Position numbers and translations under genes: made by a program. 44,908 nucleotides of DNA, taken from the NCBI GenBank assembly GCA_002719675.1, contig PBID01000015.1:1-44908 (forward strand), written 5' to 3'. Below are positions 37,236 to 44,908 of the stretch, piece after piece. Under the pieces are notes generated by a model, which worked only from the letters and a program-made list of their open reading frames with translations, made no database searches and had not been told where the DNA came from. Within the stretch, counting starts at the first letter, position 1, and every line of letters starts with the position of its first letter. The DNA is from Chloroflexota bacterium. GTDB lineage: Bacteria > Chloroflexota > Dehalococcoidia > Lucifugimonadales > GCA-2719675.

Positions 37236-37766
37236 ATGGATATCGATAACCTAAATACAGTTTCTTCAAATAATTATAGGATTTTAGGTGTTGATCCTGG
37301 TACTTATAAAATGGGAGTTGGGATAATTGAAAAGGATGGTACAGATATCACTTTTAATCATAGTGAAGTGATTGAAGCTGGCAAATTAGTTTTACCAAAT
37401 AGATTGAAACTAATTTATAATAGACTAACTGAAGTGATAAAAGATTTTAGGCCTAAAGAAATAGCTATCGAACAACCTTATGTTGCTAAAAATGTTAAAG
37501 CTGCTATGGCCATAGGGAATGCACAAGCTATAGCTATGTTGGCAGCTGCAGAATTTTCAATACCTGTATCTAGTTATCCTCCAATGACAGTTAAACAATC
37601 TGTTACCGATTATGGAGCATCTTCGAAAGAACAAGTTAAATCTATGGTAGAAATAATTTTGAATATTCAAAACGATTTACTTTCTTATGATGCGAGTGAT
37701 GCCTTAGCAGTTGCTATTTGTCATGCGAATCAAATGGATGTGATTAGTTTTATAGGAGACAATTAG
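37236..37766 (+). CDS. ruvC: Holliday-junction endonuclease RuvC
   Basis: A 176-residue RNase-H-fold resolvase. The four acidic catalytic residues are visible: D20 in LGVDPGT, E79 in IAIEQPYV, and D152 and D155 in YDASDALAVAICH. The first ~14 residues precede the normal start of the fold, so the real start could be slightly later, though ATG 37236 is 5 bp after yebC and fits the operon. ruvA follows after 22 bp. Confidence 0.96.
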   Translation: MDIDNLNTVSSNNYRILGVDPGTYKMGVGIIEKDGTDITFNHSEVIEAGKLVLPNRLKLIYNRLTEVIKDFRPKEIAIEQPYVAKNVKAAMAIGNAQAIAMLAAAEFSIPVSSYPPMTVKQSVTDYGASSKEQVKSMVEIILNIQNDLLSYDASDALAVAICHANQMDVISFIGDN

Positions 37767-37788
37767 AAACTAAAATATTGGAGGGATA

Positions 37789-38361
37789 ATGATTACTTCT
37801 ATTAGCGGTAAAGTTTTCAGTTTTGGTGAAGATTATGTTGATTTATTGGTAGGTGGTTTTGGTGTTAGGGTTTTTGTTCCAAAAAATACTTTGGGTTCTC
37901 TTGGAAAAGAGGGCAATGAAGTTACTTTATTAACAAATTTTCAATTTCGTGATGAAAGCTTGATACTTTATGGATTTACTAATGGAGAAATGAGGAAAGC
38001 ATTTGAATTGTTGATAACTGTTAACGGTGTGGGACCTAAAGCAGCTTTGAATATTTTATCAATTTTAAATGTGGAAGAATTATCTATTGCTGTATCATCA
38101 GGAGATGTAGTAGGTTTAAAGGGAGTACCAGGAATTGGGATTAAAACTGCCAATAGAATTCTTTTGGAACTAAAAGATAAATTTGAAGAAATATCTTATC
38201 TAAGTTTGGAAGCAAACCAAAATACTGATTTGATTGAAGCTTTAATGGCGCTTGGATACACTAGGTCCGAATCTTTCAATGTTGTTTCGGGGATTGCTAC
38301 AGATGAAAAAATGTCTTTTGAAGATAAGGTTAGATTTTGTGTACAGAAATTAGGTGGATAG
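37789..38361 (+). CDS. ruvA: Holliday-junction branch-migration protein RuvA
   Basis: A 190-residue DNA-junction-binding subunit. The N-terminal OB domain (MITSISGKVFSFGEDYVDLL) is followed by two helix-hairpin-helix motifs (TVNGVGPKAALNIL and GVPGIGIKTANRILLELKDK) and a C-terminal RuvB-binding domain (LIEALMALGYTRSE). GGAGG lies close before ATG 37789. ruvB, the motor, is not adjacent; a methyltransferase comes next. Confidence 0.96.
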   Translation: MITSISGKVFSFGEDYVDLLVGGFGVRVFVPKNTLGSLGKEGNEVTLLTNFQFRDESLILYGFTNGEMRKAFELLITVNGVGPKAALNILSILNVEELSIAVSSGDVVGLKGVPGIGIKTANRILLELKDKFEEISYLSLEANQNTDLIEALMALGYTRSESFNVVSGIATDEKMSFEDKVRFCVQKLGG

Positions 38362-38367
38362 TTTCTC

Positions 38368-39147
38368 ATGGAATTGGATTATGATAAATGGGCTGACGTC
38401 TACGATTTAGTTTATTCTTACGTTAAAGATGATATAAAGTTTTTTGTTGAAGAATCAAAAGCGTGTAGCGGCGAAATATTAGAACTTGGTTCTGGGACAG
38501 GTAGAGTTACCATTCCAGTTGCAAATGCTGGGTGTAAGATAACAGGGATAGATTTTTCTCCTAAGATGATCTCTTTGGCAAGGGAAAAAGCTTCAGATCT
38601 TTTTCCTGATCCAGATAACTTAAATTTTATTCAACAAGATATGCGTGATTTTGATCTGCATAAAAAATTTTCAAAGATTTTAATTCCTTTTAGGGGTTTT
38701 CAGTCACTTCTTAGTGTCCAAGATCAAGAATTAACATTACGATCTGTAAAAAATAATTTAGATTCTAATGGCAAATTAATTTTTAGTGTTTTTGTACCAG
38801 ATCCCCTAATGCTAGCCGATGGATATATTCCATTTTCACATTTTCGAGATATAAAAGATCCAATTAGTGGAGAAAATATCAGTTTATGGCATGAAGGAGA
38901 AATTGATAGTTTTAACCAAATTATGCATGTCCGTCTTTCAGCAAAAAATATTACTCCAGGACGAAAAGTTGTTAAAGATTTTTCTAGGGAATTTCAAATT
39001 AGATATTCATTTAGGTGGGAAATTTTTCATTTGCTTAGTAGTTGCGGTTTTGAAGTTGAAGAAATTTATGGAGATTTTTCATATTCATCTTTCAACGAAG
39101 AGAGTACTGAAATGGTTTGGGTAGCAAAACTTTTTGGTGATAGTTGA
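38368..39147 (+). CDS. Class I SAM-dependent methyltransferase
   Basis: A 259-residue Rossmann-fold methyltransferase. Motif I is ILELGSGTGRVTIPVANAG near residues 34-52, followed by GIDFSPKMISLAREKA and 'NFIQQDMRDFDL'. The opening 'ELDYDKWADVYDLVYSY' is typical of small-molecule or ubiquinone-type methyltransferases. Nothing shows the substrate. It is sandwiched between ruvA (6-bp gap) and uvrB (6-bp gap), so it is co-expressed with repair genes whatever its role. Confidence 0.88.
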   Translation: MELDYDKWADVYDLVYSYVKDDIKFFVEESKACSGEILELGSGTGRVTIPVANAGCKITGIDFSPKMISLAREKASDLFPDPDNLNFIQQDMRDFDLHKKFSKILIPFRGFQSLLSVQDQELTLRSVKNNLDSNGKLIFSVFVPDPLMLADGYIPFSHFRDIKDPISGENISLWHEGEIDSFNQIMHVRLSAKNITPGRKVVKDFSREFQIRYSFRWEIFHLLSSCGFEVEEIYGDFSYSSFNEESTEMVWVAKLFGDS

Positions 39148-39153
39148 GTTTTT

Positions 39154-41148
39154 ATGACTTCATTTAATTTAGAGTCTGATTTTGTTCCATCAGGAGATCA
39201 ACCCAAAGCTGTTGAGAAATTAATCAATGGTGTTAAAAATGATTTGAGAGAACAAACACTTTTAGGAGTTACTGGAAGTGGGAAGACATATTCAATGGCA
39301 TGTGTGATTGAATCAATAAATAGACCTACTTTAGTAATAGCTCATAACAAAACTTTGGCAGCGCAATTAGCAACTGAATTCAAGGAGTTTTTTCCAAATA
39401 ATGCAGTTGAATACTTTGTTAGTTATTATGATTATTATCAACCAGAGGCTTACATGCCTCAAACGGATGTATATATTGAAAAAGATTCAAGTATTAATGA
39501 TAAATTAGATGAATTAAGACTTTCAGCAACTAAATCCCTTTCTAGTAGACAAGATGTTTTGATTGTTGCCTCTGTTTCATGTGTTTTTAATTTGGGTTCT
39601 CCTATTGATTATCAGAATATTGTTTGTGTAGTAAATAAAAACCAAGATTTAGGTAGAAATTTATTCATGAGACAATTAATTAACATGCAATATGAAAGAA
39701 ATGATTTCGATTTTTCTAGAGGAAAGTTCAGGGTAAGAGGTGACACTATTGATTTGTTGCCTGCCTATGAAAAAGAAATGGGATATAGAATTGAATTTTG
39801 GGGAGATCAAGTAGAAAAAATTATAATTTTTGATCCCTTAACTGGAGAAATTATCAGAGAAGAATCGGAAGTTTCTATTTATCCAGCTAGGCATTTTGTT
39901 ACAAATCCAGATAATCTTGAGAAAGCAATAGATGGAATAGAGATTGAATTAGAAAGTCAATTAAAGAATTTTAGAAAATCAGGTAAAATCCTTGAAGCAT
40001 CTCGTTTAGAATCTAGAACTAGATATGATATTGAGATGTTAAGGCAAACTGGATTTTGTTCTGGAGTTGAAAATTATTCAATGCATTTATCTGGTAGAGA
40101 ACCAGGGAGCACTCCTTTTTCATTGTTGCATTATTTCCCTCAGGATTATTTGATGTTTGTAGATGAATCTCATATGACTTTGCCGCAATTGAGAGGGATG
40201 TACATAGCGGATAAGTCTAGAAAAGATGTTTTGGTTGAACATGGATTTAGATTGCCATCAGCATTGGATAATAGACCGTTGAATTTCGATGAATTCAGTA
40301 ATCAGATAGAAAAAGTAATTTATGTTTCTGCTACTCCAGCAAAATATGAATATCAGAATTCTTCTCAAATTGTAGAACAGGTTATTAGGCCTACTGGATT
40401 ACTTGATCCAAAGATTGAAGTAAGGCCTATTGAAGGTCAAATTGATGATTTGTTATTTGAAATTAAGAATAGGTCAAATGAGAACGAAAGATCTTTAGTT
40501 ACAACTTTGACAAAAAGAATGGCGGAAGAATTATCTGAATATTTATCTGAAGCTGGTGTTAAGACTCATTATTTACATTCAGAAATTAAAACTTTACAAA
40601 GAAGTGAAATTTTAAGTGATTTAAGATTAGGGATATATGATGTTGTAGTTGGTATAAATTTACTCAGAGAAGGTTTAGATTTACCGGAAGTTAGTTTAGT
40701 AGCTATTCTTGATGCTGATAAAGAGGGTTTTTTACGTTCTGAGACATCTTTGATTCAAACTATTGGTCGTGCTGCTAGACACATTGATGGTAAAGTAATC
40801 ATGTATGCTGACCAAGTTACTGATTCTATGAAGAGAGCAATCGATGAAACTAATCGCAGAAGGTCAATCCAAGAGAAGTATAATCTAGAAAATGACATTC
40901 AACCTAAGAGTATTTTTAAGGCTGTTCATGATATTACAGAAAGAATTTCAGACAAGTCAAATTCTGAGGATAAATTAGATCAAATTTTGGCGGAAAATCC
41001 CGATGCTAGCGTTCAAAGTATTATTGTAGATCTTCAAGCGAAGATGAATGAAGCTGCGGAGAACTTGAAGTTTGAAGAAGCTGCTGTGATTAGGGATCAA
41101 ATTAAGGAACTAAAAACGATGGCAAAAATTGAAGTTTATAATGATTGA
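39154..41148 (+). CDS. uvrB: Excinuclease ABC subunit UvrB
   Basis: The 664-residue damage-verification helicase of nucleotide excision repair. Walker A is GVTGSGKT (38-45), and the damage-probing beta-hairpin region is '[16 protein letters not shown]' (about 93-108). The helicase motifs include [13 protein letters not shown], '[10 protein letters not shown]' and '[14 protein letters not shown]'. The C-terminal UVR domain that meets UvrC is at about 622-655. Length and order of domains are normal. uvrA and uvrC are not in the window. Confidence 0.97.
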   Translation: MTSFNLESDFVPSGDQPKAVEKLINGVKNDLREQTLLGVTGSGKTYSMACVIESINRPTLVIAHNKTLAAQLATEFKEFFPNNAVEYFVSYYDYYQPEAYMPQTDVYIEKDSSINDKLDELRLSATKSLSSRQDVLIVASVSCVFNLGSPIDYQNIVCVVNKNQDLGRNLFMRQLINMQYERNDFDFSRGKFRVRGDTIDLLPAYEKEMGYRIEFWGDQVEKIIIFDPLTGEIIREESEVSIYPARHFVTNPDNLEKAIDGIEIELESQLKNFRKSGKILEASRLESRTRYDIEMLRQTGFCSGVENYSMHLSGREPGSTPFSLLHYFPQDYLMFVDESHMTLPQLRGMYIADKSRKDVLVEHGFRLPSALDNRPLNFDEFSNQIEKVIYVSATPAKYEYQNSSQIVEQVIRPTGLLDPKIEVRPIEGQIDDLLFEIKNRSNENERSLVTTLTKRMAEELSEYLSEAGVKTHYLHSEIKTLQRSEILSDLRLGIYDVVVGINLLREGLDLPEVSLVAILDADKEGFLRSETSLIQTIGRAARHIDGKVIMYADQVTDSMKRAIDETNRRRSIQEKYNLENDIQPKSIFKAVHDITERISDKSNSEDKLDQILAENPDASVQSIIVDLQAKMNEAAENLKFEEAAVIRDQIKELKTMAKIEVYND

Positions 41149-41189
41149 TTTTTGTGACTTAAGGTGCATTTTTATCGTTAATTTTATAG

Positions 41190-41218
41190 TTGACACTAAA
41201 ATTTATAGAGATTAAAAT
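41190..41218 (+). promoter_or_regulatory. Putative sigma-70-type promoter for the MIP18-Mrp pair
   Basis: TTGACA at 41190-41195 and TAAAAT at 41213-41218 with 17-bp spacing. Transcription would begin near 41225, placing GGAGG (41227-41231) at the very 5' end of the message, 9 nt before ATG 41241. The layout matches the putative groEL promoter. Confidence 0.65.
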
Positions 41219-41240
41219 CCGGTAATGGAGGCTTTTTAAC

Positions 41241-41558
41241 ATGGCAGAATCAAATGTAGTTCAAGAAGAAGATATTTTCGAAGCTTTACGTGATGTTTTT
41301 GATCCTGAAATTCCAATCAACGTAGTCGATTTGGGTTTGATTTATGAATGTAAAGTTGATGGATCAGATGTTGATATTAAAATGACTCTCACTTTTCCAG
41401 GTTGTGGTATGGGTCCACATATAGCTCAACAAGCTGAATGGCGTGTTTTGGAAATTGATGAAGTTGATAATGTTAATGTGGAAATGGTTTTTGATCCACC
41501 TTGGAATCCAGAAATGATTTCTGAAGACGGCAAAGCTCAGCTTGGTATGGACGATTAA
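41241..41558 (+). CDS. MIP18-family (DUF59) Fe-S assembly protein, SufT-like
   Basis: A 105-residue DUF59/MIP18 protein. It shows 'EALRDVFDPEIPINVVDLGLIYE' and the conserved reactive-cysteine region TLTFPGCGMGPHIAQQAE (C near residue 54). Related proteins (SufT, CIA2/MIP18, PaaD) help insert or mature Fe-S clusters. It lies 20 bp before an Mrp-type ATPase on the same strand, a very common pairing that supports this role. The GGAGG ribosome site is strong. Confidence 0.9.
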   Translation: MAESNVVQEEDIFEALRDVFDPEIPINVVDLGLIYECKVDGSDVDIKMTLTFPGCGMGPHIAQQAEWRVLEIDEVDNVNVEMVFDPPWNPEMISEDGKAQLGMDD

Positions 41559-41578
41559 AAAATTAATGGTGAAAATAT

Positions 41579-42415
41579 ATGAATGAATCAAAGGGTCAAA
41601 AACCAGTCCCAAATCCTGCTCAGGCTCGTGCGAAAATTGAACAGATGAAGAGGCAATTTGAGGAAAAGAGGAAAATTTCTGATAATTTGTCTGGGATAAA
41701 AAAAATTATTGGAGTTTATAGTGGTAAAGGTGGGGTAGGTAAGACAACTGTAGCTGTAAATTTAGCTGTTACATTGGCGCAAACTGGATCAAAAGTTGGT
41801 TTGATGGATGTAGATATTGATTGTCCTAATGTTTTAAGAGTTCTTAATGTTTCAGGTTTGCCGGAGCAAGATGATGATCAAAAAATGATTCCCCCAAATA
41901 GATGGAATGTATCTGTGATGTCCATGGGCTTTTTCCAAAAAAATGAAGAAGAAGCAATAATTTGGAGAGGTCCAATGATTCATAATGCGATCAATCAGCT
42001 ACTTCAAGCTACTAAGTGGGGAGATCTAGATTATTTATTCATTGATTTGCCCCCAGGAACATCTGATTCACCACTAACAGTCATGCAGACTCTGACAGTA
42101 GATGGATTTTTGATTGTGACTACTCCACAAGATTTAGCAAAAATTGATGCAAAACGTTCAATTAATATGATAAGAACCATGAAAGTAGATCTTCTTGGAG
42201 TTGTAGAAAATTTTTCAGGCTCAATTTTTGGAAGTGGAGGTGGGGAATCTCTTGCTCATGAAATGAAAGTTCCATTTTTAGGAAGTTTAGGATTGAGAGA
42301 AGAGTATTTGGACCTTAGTAAACCTACAGCTTTATCGAATGAAGCAGTGTTTAAAGAATATGAAATTTTGGTTGATAATTTAAAATCTTCTGTAGAGATT
42401 GTCTCTAAAAATTAA
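41579..42415 (+). CDS. Mrp/NBP35-type P-loop ATPase without the Fe-S cysteines
   Basis: A 278-residue Mrp/ApbC/NBP35-family ATPase (Fe-S cluster carrier family). It has the deviant Walker A GKGGVGKT (49-56) with signature lysine, 'YLFIDLPPGTSDSPLTVMQ' (152-170) and VVENFSG (208-214). In typical Mrp proteins the stretch after VENMS carries a CPxC motif whose cysteines bridge a shared [4Fe-4S] cluster. Here it reads ENFSGSIFGSGGGES, with no cysteine. The only cysteine in the whole protein is C82. A charged N-terminal segment (1-40) precedes the ATPase. It may have a different role or rely on the MIP18 partner. Confidence 0.88.
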   Translation: MNESKGQKPVPNPAQARAKIEQMKRQFEEKRKISDNLSGIKKIIGVYSGKGGVGKTTVAVNLAVTLAQTGSKVGLMDVDIDCPNVLRVLNVSGLPEQDDDQKMIPPNRWNVSVMSMGFFQKNEEEAIIWRGPMIHNAINQLLQATKWGDLDYLFIDLPPGTSDSPLTVMQTLTVDGFLIVTTPQDLAKIDAKRSINMIRTMKVDLLGVVENFSGSIFGSGGGESLAHEMKVPFLGSLGLREEYLDLSKPTALSNEAVFKEYEILVDNLKSSVEIVSKN

Positions 42416-42423
42416 CTGGAATT

Positions 42424-43443
42424 TCATACTAAGTGACTAAGGTTTTCAATTTTTGGATTTATTTCTCCTTTTTCTAATTTTTTGACCAGGTCTACTATTG
42501 CAGAGTTTGTTCTTGGATTTATTTTTGTACCTTTAGATATTTCTAGTATATAACCATTTAATTCGTTGATTTCTGTTTTTCTTGATTTGATAATGTCTTG
42601 TGACATTGAAGGCTTTCCAGATCCAAATGTTTTTGCTCCTTCAATGATTTTTTTTTCAAGTATTGAAAATTTTTGTTTAGATTGAGTTGCTTCTAAAAAT
42701 AGATTGGGTTCAATTCCAACAATTTTTTCTATCTTGATTCCTTTTTCAACAGCAATAGAAATGATTTCTGAAGCAATTTCAATTGAAACTTGTCTTGAAA
42801 TTTTATTTGTTCGAATTTGCTGAGAGGTCAAACCAGTTAAGCTACAAAGAGGATTACTCATACAGTTTGTAATCAGTTTTGACCATCTTTCTCCGTATAA
42901 ATTATTTGTTACTTTAGAAATTCCTATATGATTAAAAATCTCTACCAAATTGGTTACGCGATCAGTATTTGAGCCATCAATTTCTCCTAGCGCGAATGCG
43001 GGTTTTTTAATAGTGGTTGTTCTCATTGCATGTCCTGGAGATTCCATAGTTGCTCCCAAAGTAATTACGCATCCTAAGACGTTATTTTTTCCTATTACAG
43101 ATCCTATTTTATCTTCATTGATCCCGTTTTGAGCAGATACAACGAAGCCGTCTTTTTTTATGAATCTTTTTATAAAAGTAGTCGCCCATTCTGTGTCATA
43201 AGATTTCACTGATAATATTACAAAGTCAAACAAAGGGTCATTTGTTGATACTTCACCAATATGTAAAGCTTTTGGATGAGTTTGAAAAATTTCTTCTACA
43301 GAAGTTATTTTTAGGCCATCATTGTTAATTGTTGAAATATTTTCATGCCAAGAATCTATAAGTGTAATGTCAAAGTTAGATTTTTTTAGATATCCTCCAA
43401 TTAGTCCACCTATAGCACCTGCTCCCATTATTCCTATTTTCAT
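42424..43443 (-). CDS. Ketopantoate reductase-like (ApbA/PanE family) protein
   Basis: A 339-residue NADPH-dependent reductase of the ApbA/PanE family. The dinucleotide-binding GAGAIGG is at residues 7-13, 'FVILSVKSYDTEWA' at about 73-86, and 'NNLYGERWSKLITNCMSNP' at about 180-198 holds the conserved lysine. The C-terminal helical domain carries 'KPSMSQDIIKSRKTEINELNG', the typical family end. It could make pantoate for coenzyme A. Many paralogues reduce other 2-keto acids, and no pan genes are nearby. The gene converges on the Mrp gene with 8 bp between stops. Confidence 0.85.
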   Translation of the reverse strand: MKIGIMGAGAIGGLIGGYLKKSNFDITLIDSWHENISTINNDGLKITSVEEIFQTHPKALHIGEVSTNDPLFDFVILSVKSYDTEWATTFIKRFIKKDGFVVSAQNGINEDKIGSVIGKNNVLGCVITLGATMESPGHAMRTTTIKKPAFALGEIDGSNTDRVTNLVEIFNHIGISKVTNNLYGERWSKLITNCMSNPLCSLTGLTSQQIRTNKISRQVSIEIASEIISIAVEKGIKIEKIVGIEPNLFLEATQSKQKFSILEKKIIEGAKTFGSGKPSMSQDIIKSRKTEINELNGYILEISKGTKINPRTNSAIVDLVKKLEKGEINPKIENLSHLV

Positions 43444-43455
43444 TAAATTACTCTC

Positions 43456-44706
43456 CTAAAAATTTGAATTTGGTTTGATTGGATATTTTGGATATTTAGA
43501 ATTTCTTAATTTTATTAAAAATAATAATAAAATAGAAAAACAGAAAAATATTGAGATAATTATAAAAGAGAAAGTGTAACTGCCATAGTAGTCAAAAGAA
43601 AAACCAGAAAGAAGAGGGCCAAAAAACAAAGGAATTATTGAAGAGAATCCTATGACACCTGCTATAGAGCCATAATTTTTTAACCCAAAAGCTTCTTGGA
43701 TTACTAGTGAAAATAAAGCCCCATATCCACCCATAAAAATCCCAAATATAGCTAAGTAAATTGGGATAATATTTTTGTTTTGTACAGTTGACAACATTAT
43801 GAGGAATATTATTTGCCCTGTAAGGCTTAATATCATTGCAAATCTTGCTGTGTATTTTTCTGAAAAATATCCGAAAATTAGTTTTCCAGTCATTCCAAAT
43901 GTAGCTAACATGCTGATATATATAGGAGCCATTTTTATATCTATATTAAGTGAAACTAAGTGGTCTCCCATTTGAGGTAATACAGCGCTGTATAAGAAAG
44001 TACCTAGGAGGGCTGAAAAAAATATTAGATAAAAAGTTTCTGATTTAATGGTCTGTTGCAAAGTATCTCCGGATAGATAATTTGTTTTTGAATCGAGTCC
44101 ATTGATGCTTTCTTTTTTTGAAATTTGTGGTGTGTCTGAAATAAATAACATGGATAAAAATGAGATGAATAATGTTATTCCACCTATCAGTAAGAACCCA
44201 ATTTGCCATTCACCTTTGGCTATATAAAAACCAGTAAATAAAGGGACTGTTAGACCTCCAAAATTATTTCCCATTGTAGCAATTCCATATATTCGTCCTC
44301 TATGTTTTGGGAACCAAATTCCAATTAGCCTACCTGCAGGTAAATTAGATGTTCCAGAGTAACTAATTGATTGTAAAAGACTTAGGGCATACCAATGCCA
44401 AATTTGAGACATCATAGGTCTGAGTAGATAGCTAATAGAAAAAAACAATAAAGATATTGTCATTGTGATTTTCGAACCTGATCTATCTAGTATTCTTCCA
44501 ACTATAGGAGTTGTGATACTTCCAACAGCACCGAATGAAAGAGATGCCATTATAACTGATTTTTGCCAATCAAAATGATTTTGTAAAGGTTCTAAAAATA
44601 GACCAAAGCCATATACTGGACCTGTAGTAATAGCAGCAGCTAGAAATAATGTAAGAAGGATAATAAATTTGTGATATTGATGAAAGTAAACTGATTTGAT
44701 TTGCAT
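43456..44706 (-). CDS. MFS transporter, monocarboxylate/oxalate-type
   Basis: A 416-residue major-facilitator protein with about 12 membrane segments. The loop after segment 2, GRILDRSGSKI, is the family's loop 2-3 motif. 'VYGFGLFLEPLQNHFDWQKS' near the N-terminus and 'WFPKHRGRIYGIATMGNNFGG' in the middle are typical of the OFA/monocarboxylate porter branch. A carboxylic acid is therefore a likely substrate. It ends 12 bp before the ketopantoate-reductase-like gene and is probably co-transcribed with it, which fits uptake and reduction of a keto acid (inference). Confidence 0.85.
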   Translation of the reverse strand: MQIKSVYFHQYHKFIILLTLFLAAAITTGPVYGFGLFLEPLQNHFDWQKSVIMASLSFGAVGSITTPIVGRILDRSGSKITMTISLLFFSISYLLRPMMSQIWHWYALSLLQSISYSGTSNLPAGRLIGIWFPKHRGRIYGIATMGNNFGGLTVPLFTGFYIAKGEWQIGFLLIGGITLFISFLSMLFISDTPQISKKESINGLDSKTNYLSGDTLQQTIKSETFYLIFFSALLGTFLYSAVLPQMGDHLVSLNIDIKMAPIYISMLATFGMTGKLIFGYFSEKYTARFAMILSLTGQIIFLIMLSTVQNKNIIPIYLAIFGIFMGGYGALFSLVIQEAFGLKNYGSIAGVIGFSSIIPLFFGPLLSGFSFDYYGSYTFSFIIISIFFCFSILLLFLIKLRNSKYPKYPIKPNSNF

Positions 44707-44863
44707 TTAATTATTAGAAAGAGATTTTTGATATTTTTGTTGATATCTTTCGAAGTTATAAGACTCTTTGACATATGGGGTGAATTGTTAAGTTTGTTAT
44801 TGTTTATTGAACTCTAATTATGCATAATATTCAATTCAAATATCTAATTTATAAGGAGCATTT

Positions 44864-44908
44864 ATGTCAGACTATAAAACATTTGATTTGTCTAGCTTAT
44901 GTAATGAA
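44864..44908 (+). CDS. Start of an unidentified gene (partial)
   Basis: The first 15 codons of a plus-strand gene running off the window (MSDYKTFDLSSLCNE). AAGGAG at 44853-44858 lies 5 nt before ATG 44864, so the start is well supported. It is divergent from the MFS gene across a 157-bp gap, which holds a repeated TTGATAT heptamer (44728-44734 and 44740-44746) and no clear promoter. Too little is present to name it. Confidence 0.7.
   Translation, partial: MSDYKTFDLSSLCNE

Overview
The window is an AT-rich, gene-dense bacterial chromosome segment with about 35 protein genes and no intergenic gap over 300 bp. It contains no transposase, integrase, phage gene or CRISPR array. Three observations suggest a low-GC, probably marine member of Chloroflexota (SAR202/Dehalococcoidia-like). 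The ribosomal gene order is rpsP, KH-domain protein, rimM. A UPF0182 membrane protein is present. The 3' end of the 23S rRNA has the '...GACTTGACC' style ending. This placement is inference and no tree was made. TTG starts preceded by Shine-Dalgarno sequences are frequent.

Layout. (1) 1-529: 3' end of 23S rRNA, then an initiator tRNA; no 5S gene fits between them. (2) 537-4975, minus strand: HpcH/HpaI aldolase, DUF1800, DUF1501 and NHL-propeller genes, probably one operon. (3) 5140-11237, plus: ThDP-dependent enzyme, an unrecognised TIM-barrel glycosidase-like protein, and a large membrane protein fused to an FG-GAP/ASPIC propeller. (4) 11371-17918, plus: peptide-type ABC transporter (binding lipoprotein, two ATPases, one permease) followed by a glycosidase-like propeller. 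(5) 17984-25845, plus: arginine synthesis genes argJ, argB, argD and argG, with a UPF0182 gene set tightly between argB and argD, and a RhaM-like mutarotase at the end. (6) 25990-27969: groES-groEL, closed by a strong terminator. (7) 28013-35049, minus: a compact run from rplI through two tandem DegT-family genes, a nitrilase, a formamidase-like protein and a formylglycine-generating enzyme to a propeller lipoprotein. (8) 35324-41148, plus: rpsP, KH protein, rimM, yebC, ruvC, ruvA, a methyltransferase and uvrB (translation, then recombination and repair). (9) 41241-42415: MIP18-family protein plus an Mrp-type ATPase. (10) 42424-44706, minus: ketopantoate-reductase-like and MFS genes. (11) 44864-end: the first 15 codons of an unidentified gene.

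The housekeeping blocks (rRNA, arg, groESL, ribosome/repair, Fe-S) alternate with catabolic blocks that look suited to oxidised organic matter: aldolase, ThDP enzyme, amidases, aminotransferase-like proteins, glycosidase-like proteins and peptide transport. I found no defence system or clearly new molecular machine. The most unusual signals are a tandem DegT pair in which one copy lacks the PLP lysine, an Mrp ATPase without its Fe-S cysteines, a polytopic-membrane/ASPIC fusion, the UPF0182 gene inside the arginine operon, and a formylglycine-generating enzyme in an operon with no sulfatase in view.
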